DNA of 41,963 nucleotides, from contig JAGAJF010000002.1 in NCBI GenBank assembly GCA_017829005.1, forward strand, positions 1 to 41,963, read 5' to 3'. This stretch comes from Oscillospiraceae bacterium. Its GTDB lineage: Bacteria > Bacillota > Clostridia > Oscillospirales > Ruminococcaceae. Each line of letters begins with the position of its first letter. The stretch's first letter is position 1. Below, piece by piece: positions 16,312-25,543 of this stretch. Position numbers and translations under genes: made by a program. Below the pieces are notes generated by a model. The model was not told the origin of the DNA, searched no databases, and saw only the letters and a program-made list of their open reading frames with translations.

Positions 16312-17133
16312 TCAGGAATTTAATATATATTCTATCACTTCGGCAACAGCTCCGTGGGAGCAGTCCGATTGACAGACCATTTTACACGCCGATTTTACCT
16401 CGTCTATGGCGTTGGAGGGACAGGCGGGGAAATCAGCATTTCTCAGCATTTCAAGGTCATTATTGAAATCTCCCATTGCTACGGTGACACTGTCCTTTTC
16501 TCCGTAAAGCTCAAGCAGCTTTTTCATTGCAAAGCCCTTGGAGCAGTTCTTCGGAAGCATTTCGTGGAAGATGGTGCTGGAGGTTATATATTCCACATCG
16601 GAGGCATACGGGAGGGTCTGTGCATATTCCGCAAAGGGCTTTATGCTGTCCTCGGGCATTGCGAAAAGCACCTTGCACCAATTTCCTGAGGGAACAGCCT
16701 CAAGAGAATCCATAATTTGGGCGGTGAACCCGCCTTTTTCCCAATGGATACGCTCGTATTCGTTCATCTGGACATCGTATATGCCGTTCGGGGTGCATAT
16801 TTCGGCGCAGGCTTCTGGGAATTTACGGAGAAGCTCCCATATCATTGCCCGAGCTTTGTCCTCGGGGAGATATGCTGACCACATCACTTTATTTTCGTGA
16901 CAATCATATATCATTCCGCCGTTGCAGAGTATTACGGGGAAATCTACTCCCACAGGCTCAAAGTAATGCCTTGTTGCCTGGATAACTCTGCCCGTTGCGA
17001 CTATGAATTTGCCGCCTGCTTCACGAAGTCTGAGTATTGCTTTCAGGTTTTCCTCCGACAGGGTCTTGTCGGCATTCAGAAGAGTGCCGTCCATATCGCT
17101 GAAAAATATTATTTTTGATTTATCCTTAAACAT
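16312..17133 (-). CDS. Cof-type HAD hydrolase
   Basis: A 273-residue haloacid-dehalogenase phosphatase of the Cof/IIB class. Motif I is DMDGTLL near residue 13, with the nucleophilic Asp. Motif II is VATGR; a cap domain follows; motif IV is MGDFNNDLEML near residue 216, which binds Mg2+. Such enzymes dephosphorylate sugar phosphates, nucleotides or flavin precursors, and the substrate is not predictable here. The likely start is the ATG at 17133, which overlaps the pseudouridine synthase stop by 8 bases and has a GAGG upstream. The longer in-frame start at 17217 would run well into that gene. Confidence 0.9.
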   Translation of the reverse strand: MFKDKSKIIFFSDMDGTLLNADKTLSEENLKAILRLREAGGKFIVATGRVIQATRHYFEPVGVDFPVILCNGGMIYDCHENKVMWSAYLPEDKARAMIWELLRKFPEACAEICTPNGIYDVQMNEYERIHWEKGGFTAQIMDSLEAVPSGNWCKVLFAMPEDSIKPFAEYAQTLPYASDVEYITSSTIFHEMLPKNCSKGFAMKKLLELYGEKDSVTVAMGDFNNDLEMLRNADFPACPSNAIDEVKSACKMVCQSDCSHGAVAEVIEYILNS

Positions 17134-18064
17134 ATTGCCTCGATTCGCCGTCCCCGATTTTTCGGAGGACATCGCAGAAATACTGGGGAAGCTCGCTTTC
17201 AAACTCCATATACTCATAGGTTATGGGGTGGACAAAGCCTATCTTCCCTGCGTGGAGACATTGCCCGTCAATGCCCTTGAAGGGCTTGCCATATACGTCG
17301 TCTCCCAGCACCGGGTGTCCTATATATGACATATGGACACGTATCTGGTGAGTGCGCCCCGTTTCCAGCCTGAGCTTTATGAAGGAGTATTTTTCGTACT
17401 CCTCGAGGACGGTATAATGAGTAACTGCGTGCTTGGAATTTCGCTCGGTCACGGTCATTTTCTTACGGTCGGTGGGGTGTCTGCCGATGGGGGCATTGAC
17501 CGTTCCCTCTTTTTCGGACAGTCTGCCGCATATGACCGCTCTGTACTCCCTTGTGAAGCTGTGCTCCTTTATCTGCGCCGCAAGTCCTGTATGGGCTGCA
17601 TCGGTTTTGGCGACGATAAGAAGTCCGCTGGTGTTCTTGTCGATACGGTGGACTATTCCCGGGCGGATAACGCCGTTTATGGAGGAAAGCCTGTCGCCGC
17701 AGTGGTACATCAGGGCATTCACAAGAGTTCCCGTATAGTTGCCCGCAGCGGGGTGGACTACCATTCCCTTGGGCTTATTAACCACAAGAAGATAGTCGTC
17801 CTCGTAGATTATATCCAGGGGGATATTCTCGGGGAGGACGTCAAGGGTCTCCGGCTCGGGGATAACGGCGGGTATTTCGTCTCCCACATTTATGGTGCAG
17901 CTTTTGCTGACGGTTTTTCCGTTTACGGTGACGCTGCCGTTTTCGATAAGCTTTGCCGCAAGGCTGCGGCTTATTTCTCCGCCGCAGGCTGACAGGAGCT
18001 TATCTATCCTCATTCCGCTGTGAGTTTCATCGGCGGTGAGCATTATAACGTTGTCATTTGTCAT
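17126..18064 (-). CDS. RluD-family pseudouridine synthase
   Basis: It converts specific uridines in RNA, probably 23S rRNA, to pseudouridine. It is 312 residues long with an N-terminal S4 RNA-binding domain (about 15-75) and the RluA/RluD catalytic domain after it. The string HRIDKNTSGLL near residue 138 holds the catalytic Asp, and RTHQIRVH near residue 238 is the conserved C-terminal motif. This is the YlyB-like position next to lspA seen in many Firmicutes. The ATG lies 6 bases after GAGG and overlaps the end of lspA by 11 bases, so translation is coupled. The target uridines are not known. Confidence 0.93.
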   Translation of the reverse strand: MTNDNVIMLTADETHSGMRIDKLLSACGGEISRSLAAKLIENGSVTVNGKTVSKSCTINVGDEIPAVIPEPETLDVLPENIPLDIIYEDDYLLVVNKPKGMVVHPAAGNYTGTLVNALMYHCGDRLSSINGVIRPGIVHRIDKNTSGLLIVAKTDAAHTGLAAQIKEHSFTREYRAVICGRLSEKEGTVNAPIGRHPTDRKKMTVTERNSKHAVTHYTVLEEYEKYSFIKLRLETGRTHQIRVHMSYIGHPVLGDDVYGKPFKGIDGQCLHAGKIGFVHPITYEYMEFESELPQYFCDVLRKIGDGESRQYV

Positions 18065-18563
18065 TTTCCACCTCGGAAGACTGGGGGGGTGCGAATTTTT
18101 TCAGATATTTCTCATCAATGAAAAGATAGTAGACTATAAGCAGTATGGCTCCTATGACCACGCATACATCTGCAAAGTTGAAGATGAAATTGAAGGGGAA
18201 AAGACGGATAAAATCCGTGACATACCCTTGAAAAACACGGTCATAGAGATTGCCAATTCCGCCGCCAACTATCATCGCATAGGAAACGGTCATAAGGGGG
18301 TGCTTATGCTTTTGGCGGTGAAAATAAATGGTTATGAGGACGAGGGCGATGGCGGTGACAATGGCAAGTGCCACTGTCTTGCCCGTAAAGCTGCTGAATG
18401 CCGCTCCTGTGTTTTTGTGGAGGGAAAATGCAAGGATATCCGTATCTCCTGCGGTCAGCACACGGATAAGGTCGCTCTCGCCTATATTTGCCTCCGCCGC
18501 CGCCTTTGTGAGCCTGTCTATGACAACAAATGCGGCGGAGAGTATCCAGAAAAGTATTACCAT
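18054..18563 (-). CDS. lspA: Lipoprotein signal peptidase (signal peptidase II)
   Basis: A membrane aspartyl protease that removes signal peptides from lipidated prolipoproteins. It is 169 residues with four hydrophobic helices. The conserved KNTGAAFS is in the first half. The two catalytic aspartates lie in GNLYDR and FNFADV. The ATG shares its A with the ileS stop (TAATG), so it is probably translated by coupling rather than from its own ribosome binding site; the longer in-frame start at 18662 would lie inside ileS. Its substrates would include the two lipoproteins encoded at 32794 and 37340. Confidence 0.95.
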   Translation of the reverse strand: MVILFWILSAAFVVIDRLTKAAAEANIGESDLIRVLTAGDTDILAFSLHKNTGAAFSSFTGKTVALAIVTAIALVLITIYFHRQKHKHPLMTVSYAMIVGGGIGNLYDRVFQGYVTDFIRLFPFNFIFNFADVCVVIGAILLIVYYLFIDEKYLKKFAPPQSSEVENDK

Positions 18564-21376
18564 TATGCTCTGAACACTATCTGCTCGGCACAGCGCTTGC
18601 AGAGAGTGGGGTGCTCGGCAATGGTGCCTACGGTCTCGCTGTAGCTCCAGCAGCGCTCGCACTTGCTTCCTGCTGCCTTCTCTACGCTGAAGGAAAGCTT
18701 GCCGTCAAAGGAGGGGTCTTCGCACTTGAATTCGCCGTCTCCGTTGTTTACAACCTCTGCGGCGGAAACGATGAACACCTCGGCAAGGTCACCCGATACT
18801 GCGGAAAGCTTTGCGTAAAGCTCGTCGCTGTCGGCGTGGAGAGTTACCTTTGCCTCGAGAGATGCACCGATGAATTTCTCGGCTCTCTTGAGCTCAAGTG
18901 CCTTGGTCACGGAGGAACGAACGCTGTAGATCATATCCCACTTTGCGGTGAAGGTGTCGTCAACGGATACGCCTGTCTTTTCGGGCATCTGATTAAGGAA
19001 TATGCTCTCCTTATCGTCATTGCTGCTGTGGGGGATATATTTCCATATCTCCTCGGCGGTGAATGAAAGCACGGGAGCGATCATTCTTGAAACGGCGCTC
19101 AGTATCATATACATTGCGCTCTGTGCGCTTCTTCTTTCGGGAGATGTTTCGGGTGTGCAGTAAAGTCTGTCCTTGATGATGTCAAGATAGAAATTTGACA
19201 TATCCGTTACGCAGAAATTGTGTATGCTGTGAACTACTACGTGGAAGTCGAATGCGTCATAGGCTGCCTTTACCTTGTCGATAAGGGCGTCAAGGCGGAC
19301 AAGCGCCCACTTGTCGATGTCAAGCATTTTATCGGGAGTTACCATATCCTTGTCGGGATCAAAGCCGCTGCCGTTGCAGATGTTTCCGAGAATATATCTT
19401 GCGGTGTTTCTTATCTTCTTATAGGTGTCCGCAAGCTGCTTTAAGATCTCCTTGGAAATTCTGATGTCAGAATGATAATCGGAGGAGGCTACCCAGAGTC
19501 TCAGGATATCTGCGCCGTTCTGGTCGGTGATATCCTTGGGGTCTACGCCGTTTCCAAGAGATTTATGCATTGCCCTGCCCTCGCCGTCAACTACCCAGCC
19601 GTGGGTGCAGACTGCCTTGTAGGGTGCCTTATGACCTGTTGCGGCAGAGGTGAGAAGTGAGGACTGGAACCAGCCTCTGTACTGGTCTGCGCCCTCGAGA
19701 TAGAGGTCAACGGGAACGTCAAAGCCTCTTTCCTTCATAACGGCGGTATGGGTAACGCCGCTGTCAAACCATACATCGAAAATGTTGGTCTCTTTCACAA
19801 ATTCGCCGCAGCCGCACTCGCACTTGACCGAAGCGGGGATAAAGTCCTTGGGTTCCTTAATGAACCAGGAATCGGAGCCTTCCGCACGGAACATATCGGA
19901 GATTGCCTTGATGGTCTCCTCGGTGACAACAGGCTTGCCGCAGTCCTTGCAGTATACAACGGGAATGGGTACGCCCCATGTTCTCTGACGGGAGATACAC
20001 CAGTCGCTGCGGTCGCTGACCATACCTTTAATTCTGTCCTCGCCCCACTCGGGTATCCACTGAACGTCCTCGATAGCCTTTATCGCGTCGTCCTTGAAGT
20101 CCTTGACGGAGCAGAACCACTGCTCGGTGGCTCTGAAAAGGACGGGATTTTTGCATCTCCAGCAGTGAGGATACTGATGGACTATCTTTTCAAGGGCAAA
20201 AAGTGCGCCGGACTCTTCAAGGTCCTTTGCAATGACCTTATTTGCCTCGTCGGTCTTGAGTCCCTTGTATTTGCCTGCTTCCTCGGTGAGAATACCCTTG
20301 GAGTCAACAGGCACGGTTATGCCGATCTCTGGGTACTTCTTGCATACCTCAAAGTCGTCAACACCAAAGCCGGGTGCTGTATGAACACAGCCTGTACCGC
20401 TTTCGAGAGTTACGTGGTCGCCTACGATAACCATGGATTCTCTGCCCATAAAGGGGTGTTCGGTCTTCATATACTCAAGCTCGATTCCCTTGAAGCAGCC
20501 TTCGGTTGTGTAATCCTCCACGCCCTTTGCCTTCATTGCAAGGGGGGCAAGCTCGGCAGCCATTATATAATTCTCGCCGTTTGCCTTTACAACGGTGTAC
20601 TCATACTCGGGGCCTACGCAGATAGCAAGGTTTCCGGGAAGCGTCCAGGTGGTAGTCGTCCAGATAACGAAATAGGTCTTGTCAAGGTCAAGTCCCATTG
20701 CGGTGAACTTGCCCTTATCGTCTGTTACCTTGAATTTTACATAGATGGAATGGCAGGGGTCGTTTGCGTACTCGATCTCTGCTTCGGCAAGGGCGGTCTG
20801 ACAATCGGGACACCAATAAACGGGCTTGAGACCCTTATAGATGTAGTTCTTTCGGAACATCTCACCGAATATCTCAACCTGTCTTGCTTCAAATTCGGGC
20901 TTTAAGGTGAGGTAGGGGTCGTCAAAATCGCCCCAAACGCCCAGTCTCTTGAACTGTGACATCTGGTTTGCAACCTGAGAATGGGCATACTCATTGCACT
21001 TTTTTCTCAGCTCAACGGGGGGAACAGCGCCGTTTTCAACACCCATCTGCTTGAGAACTTTAAGCTCGATGGGAAGTCCGTGGGTGTCCCAGCCGGGAAT
21101 ATAAGGAGAGCAGTATCCGCTCATATTCTTCTGCTTGACGATGATATCCTTGAGCACCTTATTGAGGGCGGTTCCCATATGGATATCGCCATTGGCGTAG
21201 GGAGGTCCGTCGTGAAGAACATACTTGGGAAGTGACTTGTTCTTCTCGATCATCTTGTAATACATTCTTCCGCTTTCCCATTCGGATATCATTCCGGGTT
21301 CCTTCTGGGGGAGATTTCCTCTCATGGAAAAATCGGTTTTGGGAAGATTCAGGGTGGTATTGTAATCCTGTGCCAT
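18563..21376 (-). CDS. ileS: Isoleucine-tRNA ligase
   Basis: It charges tRNA-Ile with isoleucine. It is a class I synthetase of 937 residues, the usual bacterial length. The HIGH-type motif is GDIHMGTA at 63-70; the editing domain fills about 200-400; the KMSKS position reads AMHKSLGN near residue 605; the anticodon-binding domain follows. The C-terminal zinc finger has CERC and CKRC pairs. It has a TAAGGAGAG ribosome binding site. Firmicute ileS genes often carry a T-box leader; here only 32 bp separate it from divIVA, which leaves no room for one. The KMSKS variant is noted among the findings. Confidence 0.97.
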   Translation of the reverse strand: MAQDYNTTLNLPKTDFSMRGNLPQKEPGMISEWESGRMYYKMIEKNKSLPKYVLHDGPPYANGDIHMGTALNKVLKDIIVKQKNMSGYCSPYIPGWDTHGLPIELKVLKQMGVENGAVPPVELRKKCNEYAHSQVANQMSQFKRLGVWGDFDDPYLTLKPEFEARQVEIFGEMFRKNYIYKGLKPVYWCPDCQTALAEAEIEYANDPCHSIYVKFKVTDDKGKFTAMGLDLDKTYFVIWTTTTWTLPGNLAICVGPEYEYTVVKANGENYIMAAELAPLAMKAKGVEDYTTEGCFKGIELEYMKTEHPFMGRESMVIVGDHVTLESGTGCVHTAPGFGVDDFEVCKKYPEIGITVPVDSKGILTEEAGKYKGLKTDEANKVIAKDLEESGALFALEKIVHQYPHCWRCKNPVLFRATEQWFCSVKDFKDDAIKAIEDVQWIPEWGEDRIKGMVSDRSDWCISRQRTWGVPIPVVYCKDCGKPVVTEETIKAISDMFRAEGSDSWFIKEPKDFIPASVKCECGCGEFVKETNIFDVWFDSGVTHTAVMKERGFDVPVDLYLEGADQYRGWFQSSLLTSAATGHKAPYKAVCTHGWVVDGEGRAMHKSLGNGVDPKDITDQNGADILRLWVASSDYHSDIRISKEILKQLADTYKKIRNTARYILGNICNGSGFDPDKDMVTPDKMLDIDKWALVRLDALIDKVKAAYDAFDFHVVVHSIHNFCVTDMSNFYLDIIKDRLYCTPETSPERRSAQSAMYMILSAVSRMIAPVLSFTAEEIWKYIPHSSNDDKESIFLNQMPEKTGVSVDDTFTAKWDMIYSVRSSVTKALELKRAEKFIGASLEAKVTLHADSDELYAKLSAVSGDLAEVFIVSAAEVVNNGDGEFKCEDPSFDGKLSFSVEKAAGSKCERCWSYSETVGTIAEHPTLCKRCAEQIVFRA

Positions 21377-21408
21377 TTTAACTTACTCTCCTTAAATGGA
21401 TTTATATT

Positions 21409-21993
21409 TTACTGCATTGAAGCGGTGTCTATTACTCGGGTAGCTTCCATATCCTCGGGAACAGGTGCTGAAACGGTAACCTGTTCTTCCGAAGTCTCCT
21501 CCTGCTCCTCGGTATCGGACTCGGGAAGAGAGGTGATAAGCTCAAGGTGAGACTTGTACATACTGAGGAGATTGGACTTGAACTCGGTCACAGCTGTCTG
21601 CATTCTCTCGAGGGTCTCCTGCTCCTTCTGCGCTCTTACGGCGGTGGAGCCGATTATCTCGTCAGCCTTTACATTTGCGGCTGAAATTATCTGCTCAGCT
21701 TTCTGCTGTGCTTCGGAGATTATGGCATCGGCTTTGCCTCTGGCTTCCTCCATGACCGCTCTCGCCTGCTTCTGAGCGCCGATCATAGCGTCCTTGAGTG
21801 CTTCCTCGTCGGCTTTGTAGCGGCGAATGCTCTCTACCAGCACTTCTATCTTCTTTTCGGTGTCCTCTTTTTCCTTGGTCATCTTGCTTATCTGGTCAGC
21901 AAGCTGATTTAAAAATTCGTCCACTTCCTCGGGCTTGTAACCGGGCTTTGCCTGTTCAAAACGCTTGGTATTTATCTCCATTGCTGTGATCAT
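21409..21993 (-). CDS. divIVA: DivIVA-family cell division protein
   Basis: A coiled-coil scaffold that gathers at curved membrane (division septum and poles). It is 194 residues. The N-terminal lipid-binding region carries the typical ITAMEINTKRFEQ and the YKPEEVDEFL string, followed by a long heptad-rich coiled coil with many Ala, Glu and Lys (about 25-150) and an acidic tail. The start is the ATG at 21993, with GAGG seven bases upstream. It lies after ylmH and sepF, the usual Firmicute division-cluster order, and 32 bp before ileS. Confidence 0.93.
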   Translation of the reverse strand: MITAMEINTKRFEQAKPGYKPEEVDEFLNQLADQISKMTKEKEDTEKKIEVLVESIRRYKADEEALKDAMIGAQKQARAVMEEARGKADAIISEAQQKAEQIISAANVKADEIIGSTAVRAQKEQETLERMQTAVTEFKSNLLSMYKSHLELITSLPESDTEEQEETSEEQVTVSAPVPEDMEATRVIDTASMQ

Positions 21994-22059
21994 TATTATT
22001 CCTCTTTTCCCCGCAGGCAATGTCCTATCCCCGAACCCGCTGCGGACAGGTACGGAAAC

Positions 22060-22848
22060 TTACAGATATTTTTTTATTGTGATATGGATCCTGTCCTTTT
22101 TGGTGGAGCCGCCAATTTCCGAAAGGATAAACCTGCCCGACCCTCTGACGGACAGTACGCTCCCCTTCGACACATTTTCGGATACGCTTTCCGTAATCCC
22201 GTGATTTACCGAAACCGAACCCGAACGGATAAGCGCCGCTGCCTTTTCACGGCTGACTCTCAGTGCTGCGGATATAACACAGTCAAGCCGCAGGGACGCC
22301 ACTGTTGCGGTCATCTCGCTGAATTTATCCTCTCGTGACAGAGCTTCACCCTCCGCAAAGCGGGTCTTTACTCCCACTCTGCCTATCTTTGAGATGTCAA
22401 AGACTGCCATCTGAGCCGCCGCAGGGCTTAGCACAGCATATGCTCCGCTCTCGTCGCAGAGGATATCTCCCGTCTGATTTCGGTTTATCCCCAGCGCCAT
22501 AAGGCTGCCCAGATAATCTCTGTGGGTCAGGGAGGCTGCTCCCCTGCTGTCAAAGCGAACTGTCCGAAGGGGAAAATCGCCGTGCTCAGGCTGCATATAT
22601 TCGGGGTATATGCAGAGAATACGCCGCATTGCGCCCTCGTATCCGCCGAAAAGCTCATATTCCTTTGCTCCCATATAGGAGAGAAATTCTTCCGCAAGAG
22701 CCTGTTCTCCCTCGCTCAAAAATCCCGAAAAGCAGGGAGTGAAGCTCCTTTCGCAGACTGCAAGCATATCCCCGATACGGGAAACAAGCAGCTTGCCGTC
22801 TCCGTCAAGCCTGTTTGCGGCAATGAAGGAATTTTTGTCACGCCCCAT
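22060..22848 (-). CDS. ylmH: YlmH-family S4 RNA-binding protein
   Basis: A 262-residue protein with a YlmH N-terminal region and an S4 RNA-binding domain near the C-terminus (about 180-240, around SREKAAALIRSGSVSVN). YlmH binds the 50S subunit and recent work links it to rescue of stalled ribosomes. Its gene sits in the division cluster of many Firmicutes, as here between sepF and divIVA. The start codon has only a weak ribosome binding site (GAG at 7 bases; GGGAGA at about 14), so expression may depend on translation of sepF 26 bp upstream. Confidence 0.88.
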   Translation of the reverse strand: MGRDKNSFIAANRLDGDGKLLVSRIGDMLAVCERSFTPCFSGFLSEGEQALAEEFLSYMGAKEYELFGGYEGAMRRILCIYPEYMQPEHGDFPLRTVRFDSRGAASLTHRDYLGSLMALGINRNQTGDILCDESGAYAVLSPAAAQMAVFDISKIGRVGVKTRFAEGEALSREDKFSEMTATVASLRLDCVISAALRVSREKAAALIRSGSVSVNHGITESVSENVSKGSVLSVRGSGRFILSEIGGSTKKDRIHITIKKYL

Positions 22849-22874
22849 AGCTTATCTCAAATTCTCCCGTGAGA

Positions 22875-23345
22875 TCAGAGTAATACTCCGTTACTTTCGA
22901 GTTCTGCCGAAAGCTCATCTCCCTGAAACCCAACGTTGTAGGGGGTGATGATGAAGGTGTTGTTTGCAACGGGCTTTATGCTTCCGCCGTTTGCATATGC
23001 AACTCCGCCCAAGAAGTCGATTATTCTTCTTGTAACATCGGGTGTGGTGGCTTCAAGGTTCAGAACAACGGTCTTTTTGTTGTTAAGGTGATTTGCTATC
23101 TCCTTGGTGTCGGAGAATTTCTCGGGCTTTACAAGAATGACCTGGAGCTGTGCTGTTACCTGGATATTCACCCTGTTGTTGTCGGGAGAGGGAATACCCT
23201 GATTTCTGGGCATACCGAAACCGCCATCGTTCTGAGGTACAGAGTTATTCTGAGGAAAATCCTCATATCCGCCCTCTGTATCGTCATAGCCGTCCGGATC
23301 GCTGTCAAACCCCAGTGCAGTCTTGATGTTATCAAAAAATCCCAT
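22875..23345 (-). CDS. sepF: Cell division protein SepF
   Basis: It anchors FtsZ filaments to the membrane and shapes the septum. It is 156 residues: an N-terminal amphipathic membrane-binding helix (MGFFDNIKTALGF), a disordered Asp/Asn/Pro/Gly-rich linker (about 15-58), and the SepF core domain (about 60-145) with VILVKPEKFSDTKEIA and the KTVVLNLE strand. It has a good AAAGGAAG ribosome binding site. It follows yggS in the order seen in other Firmicutes. Confidence 0.95.
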   Translation of the reverse strand: MGFFDNIKTALGFDSDPDGYDDTEGGYEDFPQNNSVPQNDGGFGMPRNQGIPSPDNNRVNIQVTAQLQVILVKPEKFSDTKEIANHLNNKKTVVLNLEATTPDVTRRIIDFLGGVAYANGGSIKPVANNTFIITPYNVGFQGDELSAELESNGVLL

Positions 23346-23392
23346 TTTTATTTCTTCCTTTCTCTGATATCTATAAAATAATTTAATTTAAA

Positions 23393-24091
23393 TTAAACGC
23401 TGTAATTTCTTGCTCCGAAGAGCGCGCTGCCCAGCCTTACCATTCCCGTGCCGAATTTCACGGCTTCGGCATAGTCGGCGGACATTCCCATTGAAAGCAG
23501 TGATATTGCCGAATTTTCGGGCGGCGCCGCTTTCATATCCTCGAAAAGCCTTTGCATTTTTTCAAAATAAATGCAGCTTTCCGATGGGGGCGGAATGGTC
23601 ATAAGTCCGCAGACCCTGACCCCAGGAAGCTCGGATATCTCATATATCCCCTCTTTGAGCGCTTCGGGGGAAAAGCCGCTTTTTGAAGCCTCGCCGCCGA
23701 TATTCACCTCGCAGAGTATATCTGTGACCCTGCCCTGCTTTACAGCCCTTGCGGATATCTCCCTTGCAAGGTCGGTGCTGTCAACGGACTGGATCATTGT
23801 CACGCTGTCGATGATATATTTAACCTTGTTGCTTTGCAGGTGTCCGATGAATTGTACCTGAGCATTCTTTGCGTATTCTTCCTTTTTGCTAAGATACTCC
23901 TGCACACGGTTTTCGCCTAAAAGCTCAAAGCCCTGTGATACTGCAAAGTTCACTCTCTCGGCGGGAACAGTCTTTGTGACAGCCATTATTTTAATGTCGT
24001 CATTCTCTCTGCCCGCTTTTACCTTTGCTTCCTCCATATTAAAGCGTATCCGCTTTATATTTTCGGAAATATCCTCAAATTCGTTATTCAA
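23393..24091 (-). CDS. PLP homeostasis protein (YggS/PLPBP family)
   Basis: A single-domain pyridoxal-phosphate-binding protein that balances vitamin B6 and keto-acid pools and has no known enzyme activity. It is 232 residues from a TTG start at 24091, preceded by AGAGGGGG. The start overlaps the stop of the HlyD-like gene by 8 bases. The PLP lysine is residue 40 in IMAVTKTVP. The conserved GENRVQE and FIGHLQSNK strings follow, and the C-terminal SMGMSADY and VRLGSALFG bind the phosphate. A member of this family beside sepF is common in Firmicutes and Actinobacteria. Confidence 0.94.
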   Translation of the reverse strand: MNNEFEDISENIKRIRFNMEEAKVKAGRENDDIKIMAVTKTVPAERVNFAVSQGFELLGENRVQEYLSKKEEYAKNAQVQFIGHLQSNKVKYIIDSVTMIQSVDSTDLAREISARAVKQGRVTDILCEVNIGGEASKSGFSPEALKEGIYEISELPGVRVCGLMTIPPPSESCIYFEKMQRLFEDMKAAPPENSAISLLSMGMSADYAEAVKFGTGMVRLGSALFGARNYSV

Positions 24092-25520
24092 AGTGAATTT
24101 CCCCCTCTGAATTGTTTTCGGATAATGACTGCTCCGGTTCGGTCTGTTCAGCAGAGGAAGTTTCCTCAGACGCACTTTCCGCTTCTTCGGCTGACGTTTC
24201 TTCGGAAACCGTTTCGGAAGGCTCTGTTTCGGAGATCACGGCATCCGTGTAATGAGGTATCTCCTCCTCGGGTTCTTCCTCGGTGACTATTTCGTCAGAA
24301 TTAGCCATATATGCCGCTGTATCGACGCCCTCGATAATTATGTCGTCATATACGCAGACATATTCCTCATTTGAGGTGAGCCTTGAAAGCATGTAATCCT
24401 CGCTCTCGAAAATGGGGTCCACCTTTTTGAAAAGCACTCTCTGTCCCCAGAGAACATAGCAGCCCTTTTCATTGTTCTTATTGAAGCGGAGAGCCTCTCT
24501 CGGCACCTTTATTCCCTCAAAGTCGTTAAGCGTCATCTCGACCCTCTCAACTCTTTTCTGAACAAGGTCAAAGGTCATCTCGTCACATCGCAGGATAAGC
24601 GTCCATTCCTCGGGATCATCGGTAGGCTCCAGAGATTCGATGGTAGCTGTGACCGTATCGGGAGTGGAGGCGAAGCTGAGCTTAACCGTATCTCCCGGAT
24701 TATAAACACTGTCGGAATTGTCGATAATGCCCGCTATCTTCCAGTTATAGCCTCTTACAAGCTTGCCTATCTCGTTCTTGTTCCTGTTCGCCCCCGCAGA
24801 GCCTTGATTTTCAATAACGTCCTTGATGGTCTCGGCGGTAAGCTCGCTGCTCTTTTCCATGGTGAGAACACTTTCGTATCCGTCGGTGCTGCTGACAAAA
24901 TAGCCCGAGTCGGGAGAAACTATCTCCGATTTGCTGCTTTTGCGCATTTTAACAAGCTCGTCTATCTGTCCGTTAAGCTCGGAGATACGATCGTCATAGC
25001 CCTCCTCCTGCTTTACGGATATCTGATAGATGCTCATAAGGGTGAGCAGGTCATCACGCTGGCTCTTGATATCCGAGATATCCTTCTTTGCAAGCCGTGT
25101 TGCCACCGCCTGATAACGCTGGCTTATAAGGCTCGAAATAAAAGAAGGGTCGGCGGTAAGCACCGTTCCGGGATTCTGAGCGGCTTTAAGGAGGTCGATC
25201 TCGTCGGAAAGCTCCTTTATCTTCCTGTTTATCTCAATGTCGCTCTCGCTGCCGTAGACATATGCCACCACAGAGCCGTTGGCGACCTTGCTGCCGTCGG
25301 AGATGGGGTAGCTCAGCACCCCTGTGTAGCTCTTCCTGATAACGGACTCATCACGGATATATACGCCTCTGAACGACACCTTGTCCGCTGAGGAATATAT
25401 GACCGCTGTCTGGGTCTTGTACTCCTCGGTGACGCTTGTGTAAACGCTGTTGAACACCGAACACAGGATAAGCCCCGCCAGCAGAACGAACAGGACTTTC
25501 ATAATGCCGTTTTCCATCAC
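24084..25520 (-). CDS. HlyD-like membrane protein of the division cluster
   Basis: A protein of 478 residues with one N-terminal transmembrane segment (about 8-28), a biotinyl-lipoyl-like region (about 45-90), a coiled-coil hairpin (about 92-195), a beta-rich region typical of HlyD-family adaptors, and a long acidic Ser/Thr/Glu-rich tail (about 410-478) that looks disordered. Adaptors normally bridge a transporter and the cell surface, but no transporter gene is adjacent. Similar proteins occur beside sepF in other Clostridia, with unknown function. The start may be the GTG at 25520 or the ATG at 25517; AAAGGA fits both. It overlaps the yggS start and follows hfq by 23 bp. Confidence 0.78.
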   Translation of the reverse strand: MMENGIMKVLFVLLAGLILCSVFNSVYTSVTEEYKTQTAVIYSSADKVSFRGVYIRDESVIRKSYTGVLSYPISDGSKVANGSVVAYVYGSESDIEINRKIKELSDEIDLLKAAQNPGTVLTADPSFISSLISQRYQAVATRLAKKDISDIKSQRDDLLTLMSIYQISVKQEEGYDDRISELNGQIDELVKMRKSSKSEIVSPDSGYFVSSTDGYESVLTMEKSSELTAETIKDVIENQGSAGANRNKNEIGKLVRGYNWKIAGIIDNSDSVYNPGDTVKLSFASTPDTVTATIESLEPTDDPEEWTLILRCDEMTFDLVQKRVERVEMTLNDFEGIKVPREALRFNKNNEKGCYVLWGQRVLFKKVDPIFESEDYMLSRLTSNEEYVCVYDDIIIEGVDTAAYMANSDEIVTEEEPEEEIPHYTDAVISETEPSETVSEETSAEEAESASEETSSAEQTEPEQSLSENNSEGEIHFE

Positions 25521-25543
25521 CGTTCATTCCTTTCGGGGGATAC

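Noticed and set aside
19748..20905. A 385-codon open frame opposite ileS
   Set aside because: IleRS is unbroken on the other strand and the opposite frame shows no domain or ribosome binding site.
21377..21408. T-box leader for ileS
   Set aside because: Only 32 bp separate ileS from divIVA, far too short for a T-box.
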